A stretch of DNA of 64,000 nucleotides. Source: Pseudomonas sp. CCI4.2. GTDB taxonomy: Bacteria > Pseudomonadota > Gammaproteobacteria > Pseudomonadales > Pseudomonadaceae. Numbering within the stretch: position 1 is the stretch's first letter; every line of letters begins with the position of its first letter. Position numbers and translations under genes: made by a program. The notes beneath the pieces are model-generated. The model was not told where the DNA came from. It saw nothing but the letters and a program-made list of their open reading frames with translations, and ran no database searches. The stretch is taken from assembly GCF_034350045.1 (NCBI RefSeq), contig NZ_CP133781.1:2510001-2574000 (forward strand), in the 5' to 3' direction. This document shows positions 35,678 to 44,536 of the stretch, one piece after another.

Positions 35678-38119
35678 TTAATTTGGCAGTTTGAACGCCA
35701 AAATGTAATCGCCTTGTTTAGTCCCCAATGAGCCATGACCACCAGCCATGACCAGCACGTATTGCTTGCCGTCCTTGCCGGTGTAGGTCATCGGTGTGGT
35801 CTGACCGCCGGCTGGTAGGCGACCTTCCCACAGTTGCTTGCCGTTACGAACGTCGTAGGCACGCAGGTACTGGTCGAGGGTTGCGCTGAGGAAGGCTACG
35901 CCACCTTTGGTGATGAAGGTCCCGCCCAAGCTTGGTACGCCCATGGTCAGTGGAATCGGAATCGGCGAGCTATCACGCACGGTACCGTTCTTGTGTTTCC
36001 AGATCGTGGTGTGGTCGGTCAAGTCCACCGCAGCCACATAACCCCATGCCGGCGCTTGGCACGGCAAGCCCAAGGGTGACAGCATCGCTTCGAGGATTAC
36101 GCCATACGGCGCGCCTTTGTTCGGCTGCACACCTTCGGTTTCACTTTTTCGGCCAGGGCCGCCAGCGATGTCGGCTGCCGGTACCAATCGTGATTTGAAG
36201 GCCATGTAGTCCGGGTTAACAAACGCGATCTGACGCACCGGATCGACTGAAATACCGCCCCAGTCGAATACGCCAAAGTTACCCGGATACACAATCGAAC
36301 CTTGCAGCGATGGCGGGGTGAACGGGCCGTCATAGCGCATCGACTTAAAGTCGATCCGGCACAGCATTTGGTCAAACGGTGTCACGCCCCACATGTCGCG
36401 TTCTTTCAGCGGCGGTGGCATGAAGTTCAGGTCCGACTTGGGTTGAGTAGGGGACGTATGATCGCCAGCCACTGCGCCTTGTGGAACCGGAATTTCATTG
36501 ATAGGCACGACCGGCTGACCGTTTGTCCGGTCCAACACATAGATGCTGCCCTGCTTAGTTGAAGCGAGTACCGCTTGCTTCATACCCCCTGCGGTTTTGA
36601 TGTCCATCAGCGTTGGCTGGCCGCCAACGTCCATGTCCCACAGGTCGTGGTGGGTGAACTGGAACGTCCAACGCACGTGGCCGGTGTTGATGTCCAAAGC
36701 GGTCAAGCCCGCGCTGAATTTCTCCGACTCAGGGGTTCGATTGCCGCCCCATTGGTCAGGCATCTGGTTGCCCATCGGCAGGTACAGCATGCCGAGCTTC
36801 TCATCCACCGCGAACATCGACCACATGTTGGGCGAGTTGCGGGTGTAGGTTTTGCCCGGCGCAATAGGCGTGGTGTCGTTCGGGTTGCCGCTGTCCCAGT
36901 TCCAGACCAGGCGACCGGTGTGAATGTCAAACGCACGAATGACGCCGGAAGGCTCGTCGGTGGAAACGTTGTCCGTTACGTGGCCGCCAATCACCACCAG
37001 GTTCTGCGTCACAGCCGGTGGCGACGTGGAGTAGTAACCGCCTGGGGCGAAGGTGCCAATGTTGGCGCCCAAGTCGATGGAGCCTTTGTCGCCGAAGTCT
37101 TCGCACAGTTTGCCGGTGTCGGCGTTCAACGCGATCAGACGGGTGTCAGCAGTTGGCAGAAACAGACGGCGCGGGCACGCGTTGGTGGTTGCGGTGGCAA
37201 CCGCCGGTGCTGCCGGACTTTGCCCCGGAACTGCGGCAACAGCAGGGGTCGGAGCGGCCGCGTAAGCAGCGTCATCGTGGTACGCAACCCCACGGCATGT
37301 CATGTGCGCCCAACCTTTGAAATTGGCCGCTTTTTGCGTGCTGATTTTCGGATCGAAACGCCACAATTCCTTGCCGGTATCCGGGTCGAGCGCGATCACC
37401 ATGCTGTGCGGCGTGCAGACGTACAGCATGCCGTTGACCTTGAGCGGGGTGTTCTCGGCGGTGGTCTCACCTGGGTCATTCGGCCCAGGAATATCCCCGG
37501 TCCGATACGTCCAGGCCGGAACCAGCTTGCCAGCGTTTTCGGGGGTGATTTGTGCCAGCGGTGAATAACGGTCACCGAACGGTGTGCGACCGTAGGACTG
37601 CCAGTCACCGTCGGGCATGGCCGGCGCGGCGCTGGTAGTGCCTGCGGTTTCACGGTCCAGCTGACCTTTGATTTCGCCCGGGTTAGTGAATTGGCTGGCC
37701 AGCGCGGCCAAGCCAGCGAGGATCACCGCCAGGCTCAGGGCCCGAGTGCCTGTCGCGGTCGGTGGACCGCTCGCCATTAGCGGACGGCGGAACCATGGCA
37801 ACAACAGCACAATCCCCATGGCGAACCACAGTGCTAGGCGTGGAACCAATTGCCACCAATCCAGGCCCACTTCCCACAATGACCACAATGTACTGGCGAA
37901 CAGTACCAGTGCGTACAAGCCCAATGCAGCGCGACGCCCCATCATCAACAGCACGCCGGTAATGGCAATGCCGATACCTGCTATCAGGTAATACAGAGAA
38001 CCGCCCAACTGGGTCAGTTTTATCCCGCCAGCCAACATGGCTAAGCCCATTAGCAGAAACACCAGCCCGAGCAATGTCGGTAACCAGCGGGTTCTGCTTA
38101 AAGCACCGTCAGTGCTCAT
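35678..38119 (-). CDS. gcd: Membrane-bound PQQ-dependent glucose dehydrogenase
   Basis: 813 residues. Five N-terminal membrane helices (to about residue 130) are followed by a periplasmic eight-bladed quinoprotein domain with DGDWQSYGRTPFGDRYSPLAQI, GWAHMTCRGVAYHDD and HHDLWDMDVGGQPTL. Start 38119 has GGAG nine bases upstream; 38134 is possible. It oxidises glucose to gluconate and passes electrons to ubiquinone. A glucose rather than quinate substrate is likely by overall form. The terminator at 35625 closes the unit. Confidence 0.92.
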   Translation of the reverse strand: MSTDGALSRTRWLPTLLGLVFLLMGLAMLAGGIKLTQLGGSLYYLIAGIGIAITGVLLMMGRRAALGLYALVLFASTLWSLWEVGLDWWQLVPRLALWFAMGIVLLLPWFRRPLMASGPPTATGTRALSLAVILAGLAALASQFTNPGEIKGQLDRETAGTTSAAPAMPDGDWQSYGRTPFGDRYSPLAQITPENAGKLVPAWTYRTGDIPGPNDPGETTAENTPLKVNGMLYVCTPHSMVIALDPDTGKELWRFDPKISTQKAANFKGWAHMTCRGVAYHDDAAYAAAPTPAVAAVPGQSPAAPAVATATTNACPRRLFLPTADTRLIALNADTGKLCEDFGDKGSIDLGANIGTFAPGGYYSTSPPAVTQNLVVIGGHVTDNVSTDEPSGVIRAFDIHTGRLVWNWDSGNPNDTTPIAPGKTYTRNSPNMWSMFAVDEKLGMLYLPMGNQMPDQWGGNRTPESEKFSAGLTALDINTGHVRWTFQFTHHDLWDMDVGGQPTLMDIKTAGGMKQAVLASTKQGSIYVLDRTNGQPVVPINEIPVPQGAVAGDHTSPTQPKSDLNFMPPPLKERDMWGVTPFDQMLCRIDFKSMRYDGPFTPPSLQGSIVYPGNFGVFDWGGISVDPVRQIAFVNPDYMAFKSRLVPAADIAGGPGRKSETEGVQPNKGAPYGVILEAMLSPLGLPCQAPAWGYVAAVDLTDHTTIWKHKNGTVRDSSPIPIPLTMGVPSLGGTFITKGGVAFLSATLDQYLRAYDVRNGKQLWEGRLPAGGQTTPMTYTGKDGKQYVLVMAGGHGSLGTKQGDYILAFKLPN

Positions 38120-38540
38120 AGTGTGTTTCTCCATGACAATTAAGGATCGCCGCTGCATTCGTTATGCTTGCTTATGAACCTGGTTCAATCAGATTCGCGC
38201 TGATAAAAACCATCGGATTGAATCGCTGGGGAGCACGTCACAGTGATCAGGATCCACCGGGGTTTGTTCATAGGCATCGCGGGGTGCGCAGAGTTCAGGA
38301 CTGTCGTGCATAAAGGCCAGTATTTGAACCGGATTAATCGATTCAGCAGCGATCGGTGAGGGTAGGGAATTGAGTCTGCGAAAAAAGCCAGAAATGTGAC
38401 AGGGTCCATTGCCAGTTCAGTAACAGTTCGAATCGGTCCCTGGCACATTTGGTCCTTTCCGTGGACTAAGGCCTCAGCTAAGGTGCGCACCCCGAGGGAT
38501 GCTTCTCTCCCCTGTTTCAAGGAAAGGTCGGAGGTTCAGC
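38120..38540. other. gcd upstream region, no gene seen
   Basis: About 420 bases between gcd and the VF530-like gene. A short GAACC-T-GGTTC palindrome lies at 38176-38186 close to the gcd start and could be an operator. No reading frame with a good start was found. Confidence 0.4.
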
Positions 38541-38765
38541 ATGACGACATCCAACAACAATCCCCTGCATGGCGTAACGCTGGAGCAGGTTCTAACTGCG
38601 CTGGTGGCCCACTACGAATGGTCAGGGTTGGCTGAGAAAATCGATATTCGTTGCTTTAAAAGCGACCCCAGCATTAAGTCGAGCCTGACGTTTCTGCGCA
38701 AAACCCCATGGGCGCGTGAACGGGTTGAAGGTTTGTACCTGAAATTGCAACGCAGCAAGGGCTAA
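38541..38765 (+). CDS. VF530 family small DNA-binding-like protein
   Basis: 74 residues from ATG 38541 with GGAGG nine bases upstream; the frame opens earlier but without homology. [33 protein letters not shown] and the [17 protein letters not shown] tail are typical of VF530/DUF2132 proteins. Function unknown; a helical fold has been reported for the family. Confidence 0.85.
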   Translation: MTTSNNNPLHGVTLEQVLTALVAHYEWSGLAEKIDIRCFKSDPSIKSSLTFLRKTPWARERVEGLYLKLQRSKG

Positions 38766-38803
38766 GCGCTTGCGCTTGGTGTCACTCGAAATCAAGGACA
38801 ACC

Positions 38804-39472
38804 ATGACACTCAGTCAACACCCCCAGTTGGCGCGAGGGGCCCATCGATTTGCCCTCATCGCCGCCATTCTGGGCTGGTCCGCATTGGCCATTCAGCTCT
38901 ACTTGATCTTATTTGCCCGCTGGGTTGACCAAGCCAGCCTGTTAGCCGGAGTAGTGCGGTTCTTCAGTTTTTTTACCGTCACGACCAACACCCTGGTGGC
39001 AACTGTATTGACTTGCGCGATCGCCGCCAAGGACTCATGCCCCCATCGATTTTTCCGCACGCCTTGGGTGAGCAGCGGCATCGCCGCGAGCATTGTGCTG
39101 GTGAGCATCGCGTATAACGTGCTGCTGCGCCCGTTGTGGCAACCCCATGGTGTGCAGCGGGTTGCCGATGAATTACTGCATGACATCTTGCCGGTTCTGT
39201 TTCTGTTGTATTGGTGGCTGTACGTTCCAAAAGGGACCCTGCGCATCAAGCATGTGCTGCTTTGGGTCATCTATCCGCTGGCGTATTTTGCCTATGCCTT
39301 GCTTCGTGGCTATTTGATCAGCGACTACATGTACCCGTTTATTGATGTCAGCAGCTTGGGTTATCCACAGACGTTCGTTAATGCGCTGGGGGTGTTGGTG
39401 GGATTTCTGCTGATTTCGGCTGTGTTGTTGCTGGTCGATCGGCTGAAAGGCCGGACACATACCCACCTGTAG
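38804..39472 (+). CDS. Pr6Pr family integral membrane protein
   Basis: 222 residues with six membrane segments (e.g. FALIAAILGWSALAIQLYLILFA cut in two helices, IAASIVLVSIAYNVLL, LPVLFLLYWWLYVPKG, LLWVIYPLAYFAYALLRG, ALGVLVGFLLISAVLLLV). The sequences FFTVTTNTLVA and HDILPVLFLLYWW match Pr6Pr proteins. Biochemical role unknown. Confidence 0.8.
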   Translation: MTLSQHPQLARGAHRFALIAAILGWSALAIQLYLILFARWVDQASLLAGVVRFFSFFTVTTNTLVATVLTCAIAAKDSCPHRFFRTPWVSSGIAASIVLVSIAYNVLLRPLWQPHGVQRVADELLHDILPVLFLLYWWLYVPKGTLRIKHVLLWVIYPLAYFAYALLRGYLISDYMYPFIDVSSLGYPQTFVNALGVLVGFLLISAVLLLVDRLKGRTHTHL

Positions 39473-39495
39473 AGCCAACGTGTTGGCTCCTACAG
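39467..39495. repeat. Compact palindromic REP of the CCAAC family
   Basis: CTGTAGAGCCAACGTGTTGG-CTCCTACAG, nearly a perfect palindrome without loop, overlapping the end of the Pr6Pr gene and lying between convergent genes. Confidence 0.7.
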
Positions 39496-39517
39496 ACATG
39501 CTTACGAATGATGGGGG

Positions 39518-40315
39518 TCACTCTGCCTCACCCTCCACCCGCCAGTACCCCGACGTTTTCACCAGCGCTTCACTGAGACCAAACTCGTTCAGCAACACCC
39601 GCCGGATTTTGCGGGACAAGGCCGCTTCGGTGGCGACCCAGGCGTATAACTCGCCCTCCGGCATTTCCAGCTTGCGAACGACGTCGACCAGTTTTTGCTC
39701 GCTGCGAACCACCCAAATCACGTCGACCTGCGCAGCGCTGTTGAAGGTCTGCTGTTCAGCCGAGTCTTCGATTTCCATGACGACCAACGCTGCACGGTTA
39801 GCCGGCAGGCTTTCTACGCGACGGGCAATGGCCGGCATTGCGGTTTCATCACCGATCAACAAGTAGCTGTCGAAGATATCCGGCACGATCATCGAGCCGC
39901 GTGGGCCGGCAACGTGTAGAAATTGTCCCGGTGTCGCCTGAGCTGCCCATGTGGCGGCAGGGCCTTCACCGTGAAGCACGAAATCAATCTCCAATTCGCC
40001 AGCCTTCGGGTCGTAACGCCGAGGCGTGTAATCACGCATCGCCGGGCGCGGGCCGTCATCGGGCGCACCGGGAACAAAGGTGTCCAGCACGGCCTGCTCT
40101 TCCGGGGTTTGGGCGAAGATTAATTTCACATGATCATCAGTGCCCAGGCTGATGAAGCCTTCGAGTTGCGGACCGCTAAAGGTCACGCGGCGCATGCGGG
40201 GCGTCAGGTCCACGACCCGGATGACCTCCAATGTGCGGCGTTTGATTTCATGGCTGACACGGTGAATGCCTTGCGGCTGAGCGCCTTGTTGAGTGAGCGA
40301 TGGCTGTGAATTCAT
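39518..40315 (-). CDS. Siderophore-interacting protein (NfeF/YqjH-like ferric reductase)
   Basis: 265 residues. FAD-binding domain (LTPRMRRVTFSGPQLEGF, MRDYTPRRYDP) and a C-terminal NADPH-binding SIP domain ending NEFGLSEALVKTSGYWRVEGEAE. It would reduce ferric siderophores in the cytosol. The ATG at 40315 has GGAG at a good distance. Its first base is the first base of the PadR gene's TGA stop, so both genes form one operon. E. coli NfeF (YqjH) is likewise controlled by a PadR protein. Confidence 0.88.
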   Translation of the reverse strand: MNSQPSLTQQGAQPQGIHRVSHEIKRRTLEVIRVVDLTPRMRRVTFSGPQLEGFISLGTDDHVKLIFAQTPEEQAVLDTFVPGAPDDGPRPAMRDYTPRRYDPKAGELEIDFVLHGEGPAATWAAQATPGQFLHVAGPRGSMIVPDIFDSYLLIGDETAMPAIARRVESLPANRAALVVMEIEDSAEQQTFNSAAQVDVIWVVRSEQKLVDVVRKLEMPEGELYAWVATEAALSRKIRRVLLNEFGLSEALVKTSGYWRVEGEAE

Positions 40316-40899
40316 CAAGACTTCTCCGGGATGTCTAGCGGACCATCGACGATGGCTTTGGCGGTGTTGTTCAACAGGTCGCGCACCCGCAGGATTTCTT
40401 CTTCGTTCCAGCGCCCATGGTGCAGTTGCAGCGCATGCCGCAGGTTATGCACAGCCTCGTGTATTTCCGGTGGCCGATCATGGCCGCGTAGCGAGCGTTT
40501 GCTGACGTCGATGCGCATCCGTACGCCGTCCAGCGCAATGGCCTGATCAGCCAGTGATTGGCGACCGGCGTCGGTCACGGTGTAGTGTTTTTTGCCACCG
40601 ATTGCATCGCCGAGGATCAATTCGCTTTCCTCAAGAAACGTGAGCGTCGGATAAATCACACCGGGGCTGGGGCTGTAGGCACCGTCGAACATGCCTTCAA
40701 TTTGACGGATCAGGTCGTAGCCATGGCAGGGCTGTTCCGCGATCAATGCCAGCAATAATAATTTGAGGTCTCCGGGGGCGAAGACGCGTGGGCCACGGCC
40801 GCCGCGTTCGCGACCTGGACGTTTTTCGAAACCATCTCGGCCGTCACCGTGCTCGCGGTGCTGGGAATGGTGGCGGGGGTGATCACCTGTCTCTCTCAT
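40315..40899 (-). CDS. PadR family regulator (NfeR/YqjI-like) with His/Arg-rich N-terminus
   Basis: 194 residues. Residues 1-38 are rich in His, Arg and Gly (DHPRHHSQHREHGDGRDG), followed by the PadR winged helix (DLKLLLLALIAEQPCHGYDLIRQIEGMFDGAYSPSPGVIYPTLTFLEE). E. coli YqjI has the same layout, a His-rich metal-binding extension before a PadR domain, and represses a siderophore-interacting reductase in response to nickel. Here the extension has fewer His and no Cys. A perfect palindrome lies just upstream, suggesting autoregulation. Confidence 0.88.
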   Translation of the reverse strand: MRETGDHPRHHSQHREHGDGRDGFEKRPGRERGGRGPRVFAPGDLKLLLLALIAEQPCHGYDLIRQIEGMFDGAYSPSPGVIYPTLTFLEESELILGDAIGGKKHYTVTDAGRQSLADQAIALDGVRMRIDVSKRSLRGHDRPPEIHEAVHNLRHALQLHHGRWNEEEILRVRDLLNNTAKAIVDGPLDIPEKS

Positions 40900-40932
40900 T
40901 TTGCTTTGTCCCTTGCGTAAGTTAGATATACC

Positions 40933-40948
40933 TTAAGATATATCTTAA
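40933..40948. promoter_or_regulatory. Perfect 16-bp palindrome, candidate PadR operator
   Basis: TTAAGATATATCTTAA, preceded by a related TAGATATACCTTAA half. It lies 34-49 bases upstream of the PadR start. AT-rich ATAT palindromes are typical PadR sites. Inference from position and symmetry. Confidence 0.65.
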
Positions 40949-40979
40949 CTACTGTGCAAGCTCCAAAGACGAGCGGTTC

Positions 40980-43900
40980 TTATTGAGTGCTGGCTTGCAA
41001 CGGTGGGGCTGGCACCTGGCATTCGGTGCGGGTGCCCGGTGTGAGGTAGGGATTAAGAATTGGCGCCATGCCCTTAAGCACCTGTACCGGCAGCGCTGAA
41101 GTGAATTTGAACGCTTCGGCTGCTCGTCCTGGGACGAACGCAGTCAAGGTGCCGAAATGGTTGTCGCCGATGTAAAACACGAAGGTTGCGGTGCGGTTGA
41201 TGGACTTGGAACCCAAGATCCTGCCGCCCGCGCCGATGCTTTCTAACCGGTTATCACCGGTGCCGGTCTTGCCGCCCATGGCCAGCGTGCTGCCGTCGGC
41301 GAGTTTGAAACTCCCTTGCACACGCTTCGCGGTACCGGCGTCCACCACCTGCGACAGCGCTTCACGCATGGCCGTCGCCACTTCCGATGGGAGCACGCGT
41401 TTGCCCAGATCGGGATTGCTGATCAGCTGAGTTTCGTAAGGCGTTCCGGCTGCGAAGTGCAGGCTGTCGATGCGTAATACCGGCAGGCGAATGCCGTCGT
41501 TTTGAATGATCCCGATCAGCTCGGCCAACGCGGCCGGGCGGTCGCCAGAGCTGCCAATGGCCGTCGCCAACGAGGGCACCAGGTGGTCGAACGGGTAACC
41601 CACACGCTGCCAGCGTTTGTGAATATCAGTGAACGCTTCGATCTCCAGCATGGTCCGAATCCGCGTATCCCGAGCACTCTTGTGACGGCTCTTAAACAGC
41701 CAGCTATAGACTTCCTGGCGCTCCATTTCGCTGGCGGCCACCACCTCCTTGAACTGCGCATCCGGGTGCTTTAATAAGTAACCCACCAACCATAGGTCCA
41801 GTGGGTGGACCTTGGCGATAAAACCCTGGTCCGGCAGGTTATAAGCGCCCGGTCCGTAGTTTTTATACAGTGCGTCGAGGCGCGTGTCGGTCAACGTGTC
41901 GGTGGACACTTTACCCACGGCCAAATGCGCGCGAACGAAGGCGTTGAAGGTGTCCTGATTGGCTTCAGGTAACAGGTAACGATGGACAGCGGCCATCCGA
42001 ATCGCTGTGGGATGGATGCTGTCGAGGAACGTCGCCAAGCGCTCTTGGGTGGACTTGCCCTTGTAGCGTTTCCAGAAGCGCAACAGGTACACCGTACCTT
42101 CGCGGTCTGCGAATTGACTGAGGTATTCCTGGCGATGAGGATCGTCATCGTCTTTGAGTAATTGGGCGCTGCTGCTGGGCGATTGATAGATGCTGTAGCG
42201 CACCAGATCACGCATCAGCCGAATGAACGGCAAGTTGATCGACTCGCGTAACGCGTCGCGCAAACTCGGGCTGCGGCCGTTGTCTTCGTTACGGAAGTTA
42301 TGAAAGTGATGCATGCCGCCGCCGGTAAAAAAGCCTTCGTCGGGATTGGCGGAATATTGCCGATCCAGCGCTGCCGCGAGCATGGTCGACAGGTTCTGGT
42401 CCTTGTTCTGGATCAGGTAGTCAATGGACCAGCGGGTCAGTCGATCAGAGTCGTCAACCGGGACTTTTTTCAGCGCCGAAAGACTTTGCCCCGCGTAGCG
42501 CTGGTGCAGCTCGGAGATGATTTCCAGGTACGTGGTGAGCACGCGCATTTTAGCGGTGGAACCCAGTTCCAGCTTGCTGCCCTCGTTGATGTCGAACGGC
42601 TGGTCAGTGCTGTCGGTCTGCACCCGAACCCGTGAGCCGTCAGGATCGCGCTCGAACAAGGTGAAGCTGTAACGGACCTGCGCGGTGTTGGTCGGGGTTA
42701 ACAAGTGATCGCCGATCAAACCAAGCTTTCCGGCGAAAGCGGGGTCCGCCAGATTTTGAAGGTATTGGCTGACGCTGGTTTGCAGGCTGTTTTGCAAGGT
42801 GCTGGTGGCTGCGAGGTCGAGTCGGTCGAGGTCATACAGCGGCCGATCAAGCAGCGCCGATAACCGGGTGCGGGCGACGCTGATGCCTTTGTCGGTCTCG
42901 ATGAGCTGGATCGTCGGTTGCTGCGCCCAATCGCGGTACGTCACTGCACTTGCCAGCGCCGCCCCGGCGAGCGCTTGATCAATCACACCATTGTGCGCCA
43001 GCAGACGAATATGGCTGTCGGTCAACTGCGCTAATTCCTCGCGGCCTCGGGTCAGATAGTGGGAAGGCCGGCGTTGGGCGATCACCAGCGACAGCACCTC
43101 ACGCAGCGCGAGACCGCGCTCGGCCAAGCTTTTTCGATCCCCGGTGCTAGCGCGTAGTTGCTGATTGATCACGTCGAAATCAGCCCCGTACCACACCCGC
43201 AAACCTTCAGCCAAACCATGCACCTCGCCATGCCCGGGCACCGCAGACAGCGGCACACTGTTGAGGTAGTCCCGGACCACACGTTGCCGGGCGTCCATGG
43301 TTTGCGGGCCGGTTTGATAGGCGCGGACACTGGCGGAAATCATCTGCCGCAGTTTCTCGGCTCCCGACTGGGTCAGACCATCAGGGGAATGACGGTATTT
43401 TTCGAGCTGCGTGGCCAAGGTACTGCCGCCTGCGGATTGGCCGCCCAAGGCGAACAGCTTGGCCACTTGCGAGATGGCTGCTTTGGCAAATCTTGGCCAA
43501 TCGACAGCAGGGTTGGCCCGCGGTTGTTTTGGATCAAGCAGGTCCCGGTTCTCGATAAACAACAGGCTGTTCACCACTAGCGGCGGGATGCTCGTGAAAT
43601 CTGGGTACAGCTGCTGGGGGTAAACAAATTGGTAGAGTAAAGACCCTCGGCAGTCGGTAATCGACAAGCCCGCCTGAATTTTCTCCTGATACGGCACGAA
43701 AAATCCGCGTTGGCTATAACCGAGAAGGTCGGGTGAGAAGCGTACTTGCTGAGTGATCAGGTAGTCGCGCTTGAGCAGGCGAGGCAAAAACTCTCCAAGC
43801 GCGGAATACCCCAAGCGTTTGTCGAAAGGGCCGTCTCCGGGATAGGCGATTGCGTTACTCGGCCCTTTTTGCATCGAGTAGCCGAGTTCGTTGCTGAAAC

Positions 43901-44105
43901 GGCTGAACTCCCGTGCTTGTAGCATGGAGCTGTGGATCTCCGAAGAGACAGCGAAACCCAACGCAACCAAGCCAATGAACAGCAACAGCCAGAACAGACG
44001 CCAGCCGTATCGTTTACGACGTGGACGTTTTGGCAATGAAGCGTCATCAAGACTATCAGCAGCGACTGGAGTCTTCTTCGAATCGGAGTGCCATAAAACG
44101 CCCAT
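40980..44105 (-). CDS. Large atypical class A penicillin-binding protein
   Basis: 1041 residues. One N-terminal membrane helix (about 35-54). Glycosyltransferase-51-like region with FIENRDLL and AGGSTLATQLEKY (about 225-237), but the His-x-Gly after the first Glu is missing and the second catalytic Glu appears replaced by Gln (EKLRQM), so lytic or polymerising activity is doubtful. The transpeptidase has all three motifs: STAK (Ser516), SIN (Ser622) and KTGT (Lys946), the last two about 320 residues apart, an unusually large interval. A GTG at 44138 is an alternative start; neither has a clear ribosome-binding site. Position fits PA0788. Confidence 0.85.
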   Translation of the reverse strand: MGVLWHSDSKKTPVAADSLDDASLPKRPRRKRYGWRLFWLLLFIGLVALGFAVSSEIHSSMLQAREFSRFSNELGYSMQKGPSNAIAYPGDGPFDKRLGYSALGEFLPRLLKRDYLITQQVRFSPDLLGYSQRGFFVPYQEKIQAGLSITDCRGSLLYQFVYPQQLYPDFTSIPPLVVNSLLFIENRDLLDPKQPRANPAVDWPRFAKAAISQVAKLFALGGQSAGGSTLATQLEKYRHSPDGLTQSGAEKLRQMISASVRAYQTGPQTMDARQRVVRDYLNSVPLSAVPGHGEVHGLAEGLRVWYGADFDVINQQLRASTGDRKSLAERGLALREVLSLVIAQRRPSHYLTRGREELAQLTDSHIRLLAHNGVIDQALAGAALASAVTYRDWAQQPTIQLIETDKGISVARTRLSALLDRPLYDLDRLDLAATSTLQNSLQTSVSQYLQNLADPAFAGKLGLIGDHLLTPTNTAQVRYSFTLFERDPDGSRVRVQTDSTDQPFDINEGSKLELGSTAKMRVLTTYLEIISELHQRYAGQSLSALKKVPVDDSDRLTRWSIDYLIQNKDQNLSTMLAAALDRQYSANPDEGFFTGGGMHHFHNFRNEDNGRSPSLRDALRESINLPFIRLMRDLVRYSIYQSPSSSAQLLKDDDDPHRQEYLSQFADREGTVYLLRFWKRYKGKSTQERLATFLDSIHPTAIRMAAVHRYLLPEANQDTFNAFVRAHLAVGKVSTDTLTDTRLDALYKNYGPGAYNLPDQGFIAKVHPLDLWLVGYLLKHPDAQFKEVVAASEMERQEVYSWLFKSRHKSARDTRIRTMLEIEAFTDIHKRWQRVGYPFDHLVPSLATAIGSSGDRPAALAELIGIIQNDGIRLPVLRIDSLHFAAGTPYETQLISNPDLGKRVLPSEVATAMREALSQVVDAGTAKRVQGSFKLADGSTLAMGGKTGTGDNRLESIGAGGRILGSKSINRTATFVFYIGDNHFGTLTAFVPGRAAEAFKFTSALPVQVLKGMAPILNPYLTPGTRTECQVPAPPLQASTQ

Positions 44106-44536
44106 ATCGATTGGCCCGGTTAATCGTGTTAATCGCACCTGTTACAAGCGTAGACGCTGGCCGCCGCCGCTGAAATATTTGTGGCGTGGAGCGTGTACGA
44201 CTTTTGGATAAAACATCTTCAATATCAAAGCGCTATCAGTGTTTTACGTTAGGCTAATGTCCGAAATAGGAGGAATAAAGCGTCCAAAACCATTGCTTTG
44301 ATATATCCGCCTGCCAAACCAGCCTATGTCATGACTTATCGCTGAATAGAAATGTTTATACAGTTAAAACAACTGGCTTCAGATTTTTATACTGCGCGCC
44401 CAATGCCGCGAGTGTTAACCACACCTGAATCGGCGTTGTTGTTGGTCGAGGCGTTCAGATGCGGTGCAGGGGGGTGCCCCGCCGGGTTTGAACCGTTGAC
44501 TGACTACATCCAATAACAATACGAGGTTGTAAATTT
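44106..44536. other. AT-rich divergent region
   Basis: About 430 bases between the PBP and permease genes, noticeably more AT-rich than its neighbours around 44220-44400. It must carry promoters in both directions. No gene or clear operator was identified. Confidence 0.4.

Noticed and set aside
36575..37564. 329-codon plus-strand frame inside gcd
   Set aside because: Opposite strand of a well-supported gene, low-complexity His/Val/Arg product, no start signal.
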